A stretch of 64,000 nucleotides of DNA from Phlebotomus papatasi (Eukaryota; Arthropoda; Insecta; Diptera; Psychodidae). The position numbers were made by a program, and so were the translations under genes. Positions 33,350 to 44,529 of this stretch are shown piece by piece. Position 1 is the first letter of the stretch. Every line of letters begins with the position of its first letter. Location: NCBI RefSeq assembly GCF_024763615.1, contig NC_077222.1, forward strand, positions 23,560,001 to 23,624,000. Reading direction: 5' to 3'. A model generated the notes under the pieces. That model was not told where the DNA came from. It did no database searches and saw nothing but the letters and a program-made list of their open reading frames with translations.

Positions 33350-33568
33350 GGGTATGATGGGTAATTTAGAGTCATGTCTAATTTGGAACTTTGAGATTTT
33401 CTAACAGTTTTAGATGGAAAAAGAAAAAAAAACATCAACGATGAAGTACTCTAGAATGTAAAGTTTTGTGGTTCTTGGATTTCTTTTTTTCTCCTTGATC
33501 ATCTGAAACAGTAAGAAAATCTCAAAATTCCAAAATAGACATGATTCCAAATTACCCCATCTTTACCC
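33350..33568. mobile_element. GGGTAAAGATGGGGTAATT MITE
   Basis: TA flanks at 33348-33349 and 33569-33570. Left GGGTATGATGGGTAATTTAG, right inverted GGGTAAAGATGGGGTAATTT. The arms extend about 75 bp (CATGTCTAATTTGGAA, GAGATTTTCT). It touches the right end of the previous MITE. Confidence 0.8.
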
Positions 33569-33789
33569 TATGCAGTAAAATAAATATCTTCATTTTAACA
33601 AAAAAGATGTTTTGAATGGAACTACAGATATATTTCTAGAAATTTTAAATAGATAATTTTTATAAAACTGTTTTAAGTTTTGCAATTCAAAAAGACTATC
33701 TCGCTCAGTACTAGAAAAAACATTTTAAGAGTGGTCTGTAAATTAGTAATTGAACTAAAAAAAATCTAGTTTATTAAAAGAGAATGTTT

Positions 33790-34012
33790 ACAGGAGAACT
33801 GTACCAAATTTCGCCCAGTTTTGTAATTTCGACCACTTTATTTGTTCCTCAAAATTCCATATATTTTTAGTTTTTATTCTCTGAAGGTTCTACAATTCAA
33901 AGAACAAAAAAGACCTCTGTTATGAACGAGATGTTGTGAAAAGATCTTACAAGAGTTCTGGAAGGACAAGGATCTTCGAGAAATAGGGTGGCCGAAATAT
34001 AAATCAAAGCAA
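33790..34012 (+). mobile_element. GGGTAAGTGTGCC-family element, truncated copy
   Basis: ACTGTACCAAATTTCGCCCA, TTTTGTAATTTCGACCAC and GAGTTCTGGAAGGACAAGGA correspond to the left half of the 25627 copy. It ends after GGTGGCCGAAATA with no right terminus. Confidence 0.6.
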
Positions 34013-36260
34013 TAACTACTCTGAAAAAAATGTTTTGTCATATTAATTAATTTCAAATCATCAAAAATTAAAAAAAAAATTATTATTTTAATTTTTTCTA
34101 TGGTTTATAAAAAAATTTCTGCTGAAAAAAAATGACAAACAGTTTTAGAACACCCAAAATTGATTTACTATTAATATTTTTAAATTTAAAAATACTCTTC
34201 GTATTGACTTTAAATTGATTATCTTTCGATTTTAAAATAAACATGAAAGGTAAGCATAGTAACTCATTTACAACAAGTAGGAAAGCTTTTAACTTTACCG
34301 AATTAAAAGTCATTCTTTGAGATTTGTGGGTGTCTCAATATAGATTTTTTAGTTTTCTGCTGATTGACCTATTCAAAAGGGATCCCCTAATATCCTGTAT
34401 CGATATTTCTAATCGTTTGTCCTATATAGATCCATAACGAATTCTTGGATAAATATTGATACTTCATAATTTTTTTGCACTCTGTATATTATTAAAGTTT
34501 TGTACTAAAATATAATTTCCAGGAGCTGTATATCTAGGTATTCAGTTGTCCTAAAATAGAGGATTTTCCTATAATGTTGCTTACCTACTTGAGTATAAAT
34601 CATAAAAATTATACTTTCGCATTGAAGTATAATAAGTGTGAATAAATAAAACTTAGAAGCTAGGCGCCAAACTATTTATGACACTCAATTAAGTACAATC
34701 TTGTGTCCCGGATCACATAGTTTGTTTTGCTAAAATGTTCCTTGAAGTCATAATAATTGTTATTTGAAGATGAGAAACATACTATGTCGCAAATTTATCT
34801 AAATAATCTTGTTAGAATTTAAAGTAGAGATTTCTTCAAAATGATATGTGTTTGAGAATTTTATATAATTGTAGCATATTTCATTGAAAATACCACTCAT
34901 AATAATGAAAATATGTCAAAATGTGTATATTCTGTGTTGTAGGAAGATATATCTTTCGCTGGTCCACTTAACAAATTACATAGGTATGCATATAAATACA
35001 CAAGACACATTAGAAAATATGACAAAGAGAAGGTGGAAGAAATCAGTCAAATAATTATAGCAGAATGTTTGAGAAGAAATTCTTGAGATGTTTAATTTTA
35101 ATATTGTCTTTCTGTTTTACAAAAAGAAAAAAGAAGAATGAAAAAAAAACTTTGCTTTGGGGTATATCATCTCTCTCTCGGCGACTCTTTAAATATTTTT
35201 CTATCTCGACCATTTTCTTCAAGTCACTTTTGTGATATATACATTTAACATACATACCTTCTTCATCTTTTTTTTTGTGGTTCACACAATATTACAATCG
35301 ACCCAGAGTAAAGAGGTCAGTAAGTCTCTCAGTGTCTGCTTATACAAAAGTCGTATCGTATAGAGCGCACTTGGACGATTTATACAAACATCCGCCAGAA
35401 ATTGAATTCTGTCGCATTAAGTTCACAATCTTACTCTGTGAATTTATATCTCAGTCCATTGGGTGTTACAATGATATGTGTATGGAGTGTCCAAGGAATA
35501 TATAAAATAAGAGATGTGCAAATTAATTGCATGTAAGAAAAGATGATGCCAGATGATAATGCAAAGAGTATTTATTAAATATCGTCAGGGAGAAAGATTT
35601 AAGGGTCATATGACACACTATCTGAATTTCTTTTTCAACTTTTTTACCATCTGCATCTGTCGCAATAACTAGTATCACATTTATTTTAATTGTATACTTT
35701 TAATTTTGACTTTCTGAACGTATATGTATTAATAATAATTTACCCTCGTTTTTGTCATAAAGTTATCGGGAAAGAGTTGAAATGGTGTTGGCGAAAATGT
35801 ACCAGAAAGAATGCCGAAGGAAAATTCGCAGAGTGCTCGAACAGGGGCCTATCGACATTTCATTTTTCCATACGTTTTTGCATAGAGGCACTGAAGACTA
35901 TTGGCAAGTTTTTTCCTAAAGAGAATTGACTTATCAGTCTGATATATTTCGAAATCGTGCAGTAAAAGCTATCTAAAAATACATATTTCATAATGTTCGC
36001 CAAAATAACACAAGAACTACGAGCAAATTTATTAAAGTCGCGGAGCAATAGGGTGAATGGTGGAAAGCGAGACACTTAAGAAAAAATTCAATTTCAAGTG
36101 CATTTTTAAACTGAATAAATAATTATTTTTTACCATTTTTTTGTATCATGGGATTCTTTGACAAATATTTTAACAGAATCTTAACAGTTGTTATTAAATA
36201 TTGCAACCGAATAATCGGAAAATTCACGGAAATTAAAAAAAAATAACACATTTTGAAAAG
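34013..36260. other. Unique stretch, no gene supported
   Basis: About 2.2 kb. Two plus frames (35275-35505 and 35690-35929, 76 and 79 residues) have mixed residues and somewhat more balanced base use than the surroundings, but no family, splice signal or conservation can be argued. They are left as unproven. Confidence 0.35.
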
Positions 36261-36271
36261 ATGGACAAAAT

Positions 36272-37276
36272 TTTGGAAAGTTGGACATAGTGATATTAAT
36301 GACAAAATATCATACAAAATATGTAGATAATCAAATGTTGAGGGTTTTCTCTGTATACTTGCACATTTGATGGGTATGTAATCCCTCCTTTATGTCCGGG
36401 TAACAGTTGAGGAACGCTAATTACCAAGAACTCGCTGGACGTCTAACCAGAAAGAGGTTCTGTAAATTTCACAGACGCCTCGCGCTGTCCAGCAGTTATA
36501 GCTTTAAAGCGGATGCAACTTCTTAGCAGATTTGGATACCTCATTCGGCCAGGTCCTTTTCCATTTGCTTTGGGAGTTCTGTAGAGGCTCCCCTTTGTCT
36601 TTCTCCAGGAGTTTTTTTTTCGATATTTACTATCCATTCTGTCAGAAAAAGTGGTCTTCGGAATCTGGAAATCTTTGCAGCCTTTTCCAGGAGATTTTCT
36701 CCTTATCAACTGCTAACTGCTCTTCCAACTATTTCTCCGGGTACTTAAGGATCTTTGTTGTCCTTGTTGACATGATTTCACTGCACAAAACCATCAAATT
36801 TATTCACAAAATCAACTTGTCCAAGATTTCATAAAACTTGTTTTGAAAGCAACGCGAAATTAAATCACTTTTCTATCCTTTTTAAATGTGATATTTCACA
36901 AATATTTTTTATTCACCTTTTTAATGGATGTATGTCCTTCGATTTTCACTGCGAACTTAACAATATTTCACAAATTATGCCGAAAAATCAAACAAAACAT
37001 TTTGATATTTTCCTACCAACTTCCATAAGAAACAGAGAAAATGACAGCTACCGTGTCAAAGTTATGAATATCACGCATGCAATACATTTTTTAAATTCTT
37101 CTTGCAAGTCACCCTTTGATTGTTTTATAACGATTTTTGCATTTTTAACTTCTAAAATAATCATAAAATTAGGTTTAATAATCTTTTTATCGAAAATTGA
37201 AATATTTAATTGATTTATTATCAAGTTTTTAAGGAGGTGTCTCACATTCCACACTGCTTTGTCCAACTTTCCAAAC
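36272..37276. mobile_element. Probable pogo-like element remnant
   Basis: A 16-bp exact inverted pair, TTTGGAAAGTTGGACA at 36272 and its inverse at 37261, brackets about 1 kb. The left side also has a near-repeat, TTGAAAAGATGGACA. The interior holds a decayed pogo/psq-type helix-turn-helix transposase fragment on the minus strand. True outer ends may lie beyond these positions (a TAGGGT word, inverted, ends near 37302). Small plus frames at 36532 and 36932 are not recognised. Confidence 0.5.
36370..36773 (-). pseudogene. Decayed pogo-like transposase N-terminal region
   Basis: Reading minus from an ATG at 36773, a stop follows YPEK, then LEEQLAVDKEKISWKRLQ. A frame change gives KDFQIPKTTFSDRM, a typical psq/CENP-B-type DNA-binding helix-turn-helix (alanine-rich helix, then IPKTT). 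Another frame gives LPKQMEKDLAE followed by stops. Near 36385-36415 LAFLNCYPDI resembles the WLxxFLxRHPE stretch of the same transposases. Family order is kept, but at least two frameshifts and several stops are present, so it cannot encode a protein. The catalytic DDE domain was not seen. Identification is by motif order only. Confidence 0.55.
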
Positions 37277-37302
37277 TGTCTCGTTTTAGGCAAATGACCC
37301 TA

Positions 37303-39394
37303 AATTCTATTTTTGTTAAGAATAGACTCTCTCGAAATAATGCCTTAATGTTAAAACATAAAAAAGTATCTCAAACATGACGGGTCTCCCTATATGAATT
37401 CTTTAGTTGTTAAATTTTATATAATAACAATTCTTTTAATGAATTGAATTATATTTTTTTCAAATTTTAGTTCTCTTTATAAATCTTTTTTTCTTTAAAA
37501 TTGATCATGTGATAGAAAATTGTATACAATATTTCTTTTCTTCCGAGTTCGAGCAAAAGAAGTAAAAAAAAGAACTTTAAAGACATGAAGACAAATGAGT
37601 GTAACTCTCCTCATGATATGTAAATTGTACAAATGTGTTGGCAGCAGAAAGGTCTCATTTTTATTTTATTAATTATACGAACAAACCAGGAAAAGGAGTA
37701 AATATAGTGGAAAAAAATTTAAGATACGAATCGCTCTGCAATTCCATCCTATTATTGGTTTACTGATTAAAAGATTAACCGTATATATTTATATTTAGCT
37801 GGAGAAGAACTGCTAACCATTAATATTATGTGTATAGTGCTGAAAGCATTAAATTCAACCTTGTTAATTCTGTACATGATTTTCCATCTCCATGATCTGG
37901 TTTTGATATGAAATTTTCGGAAGTTGTACTGGTTATACCATTTTGTACCGGAGATATGGTCTTGTGATAAAAGATTTATCGAGGATATTACCAATGCGTA
38001 TAGAGTAACATGGTAATTGACTGTCTTATCTGATATCCTCCTGTTTTTGATGTCAGTTTAGCAGCTACTGTTCGTACGTTGGCGGGACGCTTAAATGAGC
38101 TCATTCAAATTCATGCTGATTTAGCCTTTTTTAAAATTACAGAAAAAAAGAAAAATCATATTTTATCTTTTACCTTATAAGTCACGTGAAAGTTTTTTTC
38201 AAGCCCTTCTCAACGGATAAATAAATGTTGTATATTTTTGTGTGTTTTTTTCTTTAAGTTAATCTGAATGATTTTGTCGGGAAAAAATGTGCTTGAACTC
38301 ACTTGAAATCTGGGTTGATGATAAATTTTTCATTGAAAGTCTTGCATTTTCTATATAACACACATAAAACTATTAAGTCTATTTTAATTTCTCATAATTG
38401 ACCTGTAAACCACGAGGAAAGACGTGAAAAAATTCATTTCATTCATTAATCAATTCTAAATGGTAATATCTCTACAATTGAACATTTTGAAAGATTATAT
38501 CGGTGATATGGAGGTTTTTAGCTAATAAATTTTCTCACATTGTGGTACAATACTCTCAAGTGGAATAAATCTTGAGATCGAAATAAGCAATAAGAAAAAA
38601 AAGTAAGAAAAAAGAGACTCTAAGCCGTAACCAGAGATGGAATTGGAACAGATTGATCTTGGAAAATGTTATAAAGGTTTTATCGAATGTGTCTTGTATG
38701 TGGACTAAATAAGTTTACAATATATCAAGTCTGAAATGTTTTACCTCCACGAAAAATGGAGATGTCGCGTCTGTGAAACTCAAATGAGAAACTCTCTTAC
38801 GTGTTGTGCAGCAAGGCATTACGTAAGGTGACAATTTGAAAGTTTCGCATTTTCTTTTGTTTAAAATTTTAGCGAATTCACAATTTATTGTGGCATCTGA
38901 ATATTAAGGGATTATATCGTTTCACTCGTGTGTTTGGCCTCATGTGCGCCATTTAATGTTCCCAATCTCCACCTCCATCTGTCTGGCGCAGATGATCTTT
39001 CTTTTTGAGTTCAGCAAACAGCGAACGGGGCGAACGGTCCCAAATCGAATGTGACGGTTGCAAGTGTTGCATGTTGCATTGGAAGATTATTAATAATATT
39101 GATGAGTTTCTTTTACTTTACTTACATTATATCTCTGTGAAAATTGCTTTATCTTGAGACGTCTGATAGTAGAGTTTAGGGTAATGACTGTATTTTTTAA
39201 TTCGACTGAAGTATACCATTAAACAAAAAAAAAATTCTCCTTGAAACAAATTATTTGAGAGTGTCAAATTATTTAAGTGAGAGTTTTTGCTATTTTATTG
39301 ATTCGATTACCTATAAGGTATTAAGTAGTAAGGGTCGAGTCGAGGTACATTGGAGTGGGGTTGAGATAGATGGAGCCCATCGTTACAAAGCTCT
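37303..39394. other. Unique stretch, no gene seen
   Basis: About 2.1 kb. The segment at 38925-39075 is GC-richer (GTCTGGCGCAGATGATC, GCGAACGGGGCGAACGGTCC) but has no long frame or repeat partner in the window. Confidence 0.4.
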
Positions 39395-41080
39395 CAATTT
39401 GAAATAGAATATACTAAAATTTCATCGAAATCGCTTCATAAATATCGAAAATGTAAACAGATCAAGCTCAGGTCAGGGAACATCAGGGACAAAGTGAAAC
39501 CCATCGTTGGAAAGGTCTCGACATCAGCTACAACATATTAGAATTTAAAGAAAAAAGCATCGTCTAGGTTAACCCTTTAACGACGAGACACTTTTTATGG
39601 ACTGAAAATCAACAATGAAAATTAAACTGAGAAACATAATCAACGATAAGTCTTACGTCAAACCTTGGAAAGTTCAACAGAGTCTAATTTGGTGTATTTT
39701 GTGCTTCTATGAACGATAGGGACAAAAATAGCCGAAAAATTTAAGTAATTTTTCTGACAATACCAATTACCAATGAATACTATTTTTCTACGTTTTTTTT
39801 TACGTATGAGTATTGTAGTTTTTATTGCCAAAAGCGTTTTGCTTAAAAAAATTATAAATTTAAAAAATAAATAAAATCAATTATGAATTTGAGAATTTAA
39901 AAATTACCCATTTTTGAGCTTAAATATTTCTTACATAGCAAATAGCTAGAGACTTGCAAAAAATATTCTAGATCCATTCAACCTTCTACTTTGCAATTAT
40001 GTACAGACATAAGAAAAAAATAACTTTAGGTAGTCAGGAAAAATTATTTTCTTTATGGGATACCGGTGTTCCAATCGTCCTTAAAGGGTTAAGAAATATT
40101 TGACATTCCACTTTCTAGAATCTATTTTTCAATTAATAGGATCTTCGATCAAATCAGATAAACTCGGTCGTTCGGAAGAGTTATGGCATTTTACGAGAGC
40201 ATTCCAAATCACCAAAGTTTTCAAATTCTGACATTTATAACCGATGATCAGTTATTTGAAAGTTTTGACCCCTTATGGCTCTGTTCAGAAGGGTCGGGGG
40301 TCTATCCATATATTTTTAATCGAAAGCTGTTAGGTACAGCTATAACATACTAAAATTTCAACTATTTCTTTTCTTTAAACCTCATTTTAGGTGACTTGGT
40401 CAAGTAAAAAAAAACTGTTATATCAGTACTTCCTTAATTTAAGAATTATTATTATTCTACGAGAGGTCGGATGGCCGGACGGCGGGATTTTTTTAGCCGC
40501 CCATATCTTCGTGTTCAGAAAGTGGTGAAATACATTTTATCAATGTTTAGGCCCGATCTGAGGGCATGAAATTTTGTTACGATTATAGTAGATTATACCT
40601 CTATGTTTTGCTTTTTACACCATTAAATGGTATTACAGAAATCAGCCGTAAAAAATTAATCTGGTCAGCAATAAAACAATTTTAAGCAATAATTCAATTT
40701 AGAATCCAAAAAAGAGAAAGAGATGAATGTTTTGTCATTAGGAAAATATAGTTTTTTTTTAACTCCGTTATTTTTTTTTAATGTTCAATCGAAAAGGCAT
40801 CGTCTAGTTTTCGAAATATTTGACATCAAATTTTCGAAAATCGACTTTTCGATTAATCGAATCTTTGATTAAACTAGATGGAATTGGAGGTTTAGAAGAG
40901 TTATAGCACTTTACGAGAGCTTTTCAAACTTGACAATTAGAACAGGAGATGTGGTTATTTTAAAATGAAATTTTTGACCCCTTATAGCTCGGATCATAAG
41001 GATCAAGGACTTAACGATTTGTTTTAATCGAAAGCTGCTAGGTCCAGCTGTAGCATACTAAAATTTGAGATCGGTCTATG
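39395..41080 (+). repeat. Diverged tandem direct repeat (about 270-bp unit)
   Basis: Two units in the same direction, about 40095-40375 and 40805-41075, share GAAATATTTGACAT, AATCTTTGATTAAA / GATCTTCGATCAAA, TTTACGAGAGC, TTTTGACCCCTTATGGCTC / ATAGCTC, AATCGAAAGCTG and CATACTAAAATTT. Parts of earlier units (ATACTAAAATTTCATCGAAA, GCATCGTCTAG) lie from 39410. A TTAA element is inserted in the first unit. Origin unknown; coding frames are broken everywhere. Confidence 0.6.
39573..40088. mobile_element. piggyBac-like MITE (TTAA), CCCTTTAACGACGA type
   Basis: TTAA at 39569-39572 and 40089-40092. Left end CCCTTTAACGACGAGACACT, right end inverted CCCTTTAAGGACGATTGGAA. The second direct-repeat unit shows the uninterrupted site CATCGTCTAGTTTTCGAAAT, aligning with CATCGTCTAGG-TTAA and TTAA-GAAAT here. 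516 bp, noncoding. Confidence 0.8.
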
Positions 41081-41254
41081 CTACAGGGGCTGAGTTATGG
41101 AAAAGACAAAATTTGGGTGTGTTCCAAAATTTGTAAGGGGAGTAAGGGGTGGATCTGACATCACCTACTTCTAGCCGTCTATCAATATTTAACCTTTTTC
41201 CGAAAAACCGCTTGTCGATATCTCACATCGTTCTCTCTTCAGAAGTGCTTATGC

Positions 41255-41281
41255 GACGGATGGACGGGACGTCCATCCGTC
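41255..41281. repeat. Perfect GC-rich hairpin
   Basis: GACGGATGGAC, 5-base spacer GGGAC, GTCCATCCGTC. It stands out in AT-rich surroundings and is followed by CACGATCCGGCACGATC, a short direct repeat. It could be a transposon subterminal hairpin; no CTRR-type Helitron end follows. Confidence 0.4.
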
Positions 41282-41410
41282 ACGATCCGGCACGATCAGA
41301 TATTCGTGATCTATGAGTGTCAAACCGTGTAAATCCAAAATTTGGGCCTGATCTAATGATGTCGCATTTCATCTCGGACCAAAAAGCTGACAGAGGTAGA
41401 AATACAGAGA

Positions 41411-41635
41411 GTGAAAGGAACACCTATTGACACTTTAAGAAATCGTGTCAGAACTTATTGACACCCTACTCTGTACCATTTGTAATACGAAATTTGAATA
41501 TCTATCCTTATCAAAAAATGTAGACAGAGGACAAAACGTCATATTATTTACATTTTATTAGATACTTTAAATAAATTTCAAGATTTTGACAAAAGTGTCA
41601 ATAGGGTTTCCTGCTGTAGAGGTGTTCCTTCGACC
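41411..41635. mobile_element. GAAGGAACACC MITE, probable
   Basis: GTGAAAGGAACACC then TATTGACACTTT on the left; inverted on the right GTCGAAGGAACACC, then 19 extra bases, then CCTATTGACACTTTTGTC. The arm offset makes the pairing imperfect. Single copy in the window. Confidence 0.45.
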
Positions 41636-41803
41636 CTACATCTTTTTGCATTTTTCCCAGTTTGCGGAAAATTATGCAAAGTTTGTCTTTTTACCCAATG
41701 TTTAATACTGCTCAGTGAAATAGTGAAATAAATTAACTACATGGAATTTATTTCTAAGATGGACTCGCTCGAGATGTTCATACTATATCAGAAAAACCAC
41801 ACT

Positions 41804-42120
41804 TAAAGTGAACGCAATGTGAATTCACCTCTTGTGGCCACTTTAGAACCACTTGTGGCCACTTAGAATATATTCAGAAAATAATACATCTTATTGAATA
41901 GAAAAGCTTTGCCTTTCTTAAGGCGTGTTATTTCTATGAATAATAGTGATTCTGTACAAAATTCTTCGTCGTTATTAATTAAAAACTTAACTTTCTTGTT
42001 TCTTATTTTAACATCTTTCTACAATATTTTTCTCTTTTTTTTTCAGGTAAGGCTCATGTTGATAATCAATCAGTTCATCGTTAAATATTGCAAAAAAAAT
42101 ACCAAGAGATTGAGGTAACA
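41804..42120 (+). repeat. Long dispersed repeat carrying a recursive-splice-like site, copy 2
   Basis: Same order of landmarks as 1913-2219 in the same direction, about 39.9 kb downstream. It has an additional TCAATCAGT in the stretch after the splice-like site. The plus frame at 41894-42118 crosses the pyrimidine tract and is not coding. Confidence 0.7.
41980..42053 (+). promoter_or_regulatory. Candidate recursive splice site, copy 2
   Basis: TTTTTCTCTTTTTTTTTCAG ends at 42046 and GTAAGG starts at 42047. ACTTAAC lies about 60 bases upstream. CAGGTAAGGCTCAT is identical to copy 1 although nearby positions differ. Weaker, non-repeated candidates on the same strand are TTTTTTACTTCAGGTAAC at 46618-46637 and CCTCATTTTAGGTGAC at 40380-40395. 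Confidence 0.45.
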
Positions 42121-43448
42121 TACTCTCACTAAAGTTTTTAGAAATTTTTAAACAACAACATGTGACTTTTTGTGATGAATGGTGCGAAAGATTGAGTTGG
42201 GTATCAATGAATGTCTACGTAAAATATCATTTTGGATGTGAAATGTTGTGTCCAGTGTGGATACATGGGAAAGGCAACAATTTTTGCTATTGATGTATTT
42301 CACTTGATGGTGATGATTTCAGACATTGTGCTATGTTTATATATGTAGGGGCCCGAAAGAGAAAGAGAGAGTGAAGGAGTAGACAATGAGATTCGAAGTA
42401 AAAAGTACCATTCACCATCAAGTACAATGATGCAAAAAACATACTTTGGCGGAAAGATCAAGTGAAGAAAATATCAGCATCGTCTCAATGATTGCGTTAT
42501 TATTGTTGCATTTTGGAAAAATATTTATAAAATAAATATCTTGTTGATGTTCGATGTCAGGGAAAAGTGGGAAGATGAGCATATACAATATGTTTTTTAA
42601 AGATTTAAAAAAAAGAGTCACGAAATGTATTGTGTACAGAGAGAAATTGAACCTATAGAGAATAATGAGACAACAAATTTAACAATTTATATAAATATAT
42701 ATTATGAATGAAATGGGAGGGGGAAAGAGTCTGGAGAGTAATAAAGCAAAAAAAAAGCATGAATGATGATGAAGGAAAAAAATATATAACCATGCAGAAT
42801 GAAGAGCGCTGACCTAGAAACAATCAAGTGCCAAAATTGGTACAAATGTTCAGTGACACTCGCGCAAATTATGAAATGTTCCCAATATTCTATCTCCTTC
42901 ATAACAGAGAGACTAACTATTTTAACATTATCATGATGATATTTTTGGGTGGTGTACAAAATATCTAATGTGGAACATCATTTCAAACTTTTGATACACA
43001 TTATTCGAGTCAAGGCTCATTGGGTCCACTTTAATTTAAATGATGTGGCATTTTTCCTGTATAAATTCTCCTATGGCCATCTCTTAATCTTTTTGTCTGA
43101 CTACATTCTCTCACTCTCCACAATCATTTCTACAGTTGCTACTTTGTGGTTGATTTTACAGATAAGCCCGCCACTATAGATTAATTTATCAATGTTGCTA
43201 ATTGAGAATGAAATGAGGAACTTGAAGCCTTGATCTACACCGTATATCCAGCACAGAGTATATTGCTCGTACTTTGAAAGGGGAGGGAGAGTAACTATAA
43301 TATAATCTCTTGATACTGAGATTATCCATATATTTTGACTGACCCCCCTATAAGTATTGGGTTTTAGGCTTTGACGTTTGTGATCAAAATTTTATTGAGT
43401 AGTTTTTTTGATAAACTGTTGGAAAATACAGCGAATATCGGTTTGAGA
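42121..43448. other. Unique stretch, no gene seen
   Basis: About 1.3 kb with GA-rich runs near 42355-42375. The plus frame at 42949-43179 and minus frame at 42702-42959 have no recognised features. Confidence 0.45.
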
Positions 43449-43607
43449 GGCAATGAAGTGAATAACTGATGTATAAAATAATTAAAAAAAATATCATCAA
43501 ATTGGCCATGGAAGCTTTTTGCATACATCACGGTGTTTCCGTATCTTACTCCAAAGCTGTGCCGGTCAAAATCCCGAAGACACAAAATCCCGGATAGGTC
43601 GAAATCC
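43449..43607 (+). repeat. Local duplication, unit 1 (with partial foldback arm)
   Basis: About 160 bp matches 44037-44190 in the same direction: ATCATCAAATTGGCC, GGAAGCTTTTTGCATACAT, ACGGTGTTTCCGT, CCAAAGCTGTGCCGG and then foldback-arm units CAAAATCCCGAAGACA, AAATCCCGGATAGG, CGAAATC. It stops in the arm, so it is a partial copy of the flank plus the left end of the element at 44142. Confidence 0.7.
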
Positions 43608-44036
43608 CTATTCTTTCCGTACAGAAGTAGATGTTGAAAAATTCGAAAATCTATTTGAAGATCCAAAAAAAAGACTTTCTTACTTCCTAATACTTTAGCA
43701 AGGTGGCCGAAGTTACATCATGTTTGAATTTCGAAGTGCTCAAGTGTCAAAATGTGACGGTCTTCACATTTGTTGTGAGGAAAAAAAAACAGAAAAACGA
43801 CGTTTACTGTTCTTGACCCAGTATTTAATCACTCCATAATCACTGAGTAACTCTTTTGCCAGTTTTTTAGTGTGATATTTGATAAATTTTCCCTACCTTG
43901 TTCGAAAAATTAGTATGAAAATTCGAAATTGAGTTTGAATTCTTCGAACTTCAACGACTTTTTGTGCAAATAAGAGTTCCATTTACCTTTCATCCAAGAC
44001 ACTATTGAAGAATCAAAATCTACTTCTGTTTAGGCT
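43608..44036. other. Unique stretch between duplication units
   Basis: AGAAGTAGATGTTG near its start and CAAAATCTACTTCTGT near its end are short inverted matches that bracket the stretch. Otherwise nothing recognised. Confidence 0.35.
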
Positions 44037-44141
44037 CAATGAAGGGAATGACTGATTTATAAAATCATTGGACAAATATCATCAAATTGGCCCTGGAAGC
44101 TTTTTGCATACATTACGGTGTTTCCGTGTCTTATTCCAAAG
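44037..44141 (+). repeat. Local duplication, unit 2 (flank of foldback element)
   Basis: Sister of 43449-43607. It ends with ATTCCAAAG, which is the left target duplication of the foldback element that follows. Confidence 0.65.
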
Positions 44142-44529
44142 CTGTGCCGGCCAAAATCCCGAAGACATCAAATCCCGGATAGGCCGAAATCTCAATTGAG
44201 TGAAAATCCCAAATGGGTCAAAATTCCGAAAAATCAAAACTCTGAAAAGCCAAAATTCCTAAAAGTCCAAATTTCAAAAAATCTAAGTTCCGAAAAGCCA
44301 AAATCTCGAAAAGCTAAAATCGAATGGAAATTATACGCAGGATAATGTGAAGAATAATTTCAAAAAGAAGTTTTAATTTTCCTCCAGTAAGCGCGGATAC
44401 AATCGTGGGAGTATCTACGACACATTTAAGAATTCGGAATTTGGACTTTCAGGATTTTGGCTTTCAGGATTTTGGCTTTCAGGATTTTGGCTTTCGGGAT
44501 TTTGGCTTTTAGGATTTTGATCGGGACCC
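44142..44529. mobile_element. 15-bp-unit foldback element, copy 3 (longest)
   Basis: 388 bp. The left arm has about ten degenerate units like AAAGCCAAAATCCCG. The right arm has five regular 15-bp units CAGGATTTTGGCTTT, then TTTTGATCGGGACCC. Flanks ATTCCAAAG (44133-44141) and ATTCGAAAG (44530-44538) agree at 8 of 9. The core CCTCCAGTAAGCGCGGATAC, AATCGTGGGAGTATCTACGA is shared with the copies at 25048 and 49018. Long arms of short tandem repeats recall Drosophila FB and Galileo elements. The frames at 44118-44345 and 44426-44654 are repeat readthrough. Confidence 0.8.

Noticed and set aside
35275..35929. Two plus frames (76 and 79 residues) as possible exons
   Set aside because: Residue mix is plausible but there is no clear splice-site pair, family match or repeat evidence; kept only as an unproven note.
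41255..41320. Helitron 3' end
   Set aside because: A hairpin is present, but no CTRR terminus follows at the expected distance and no TC start was found.
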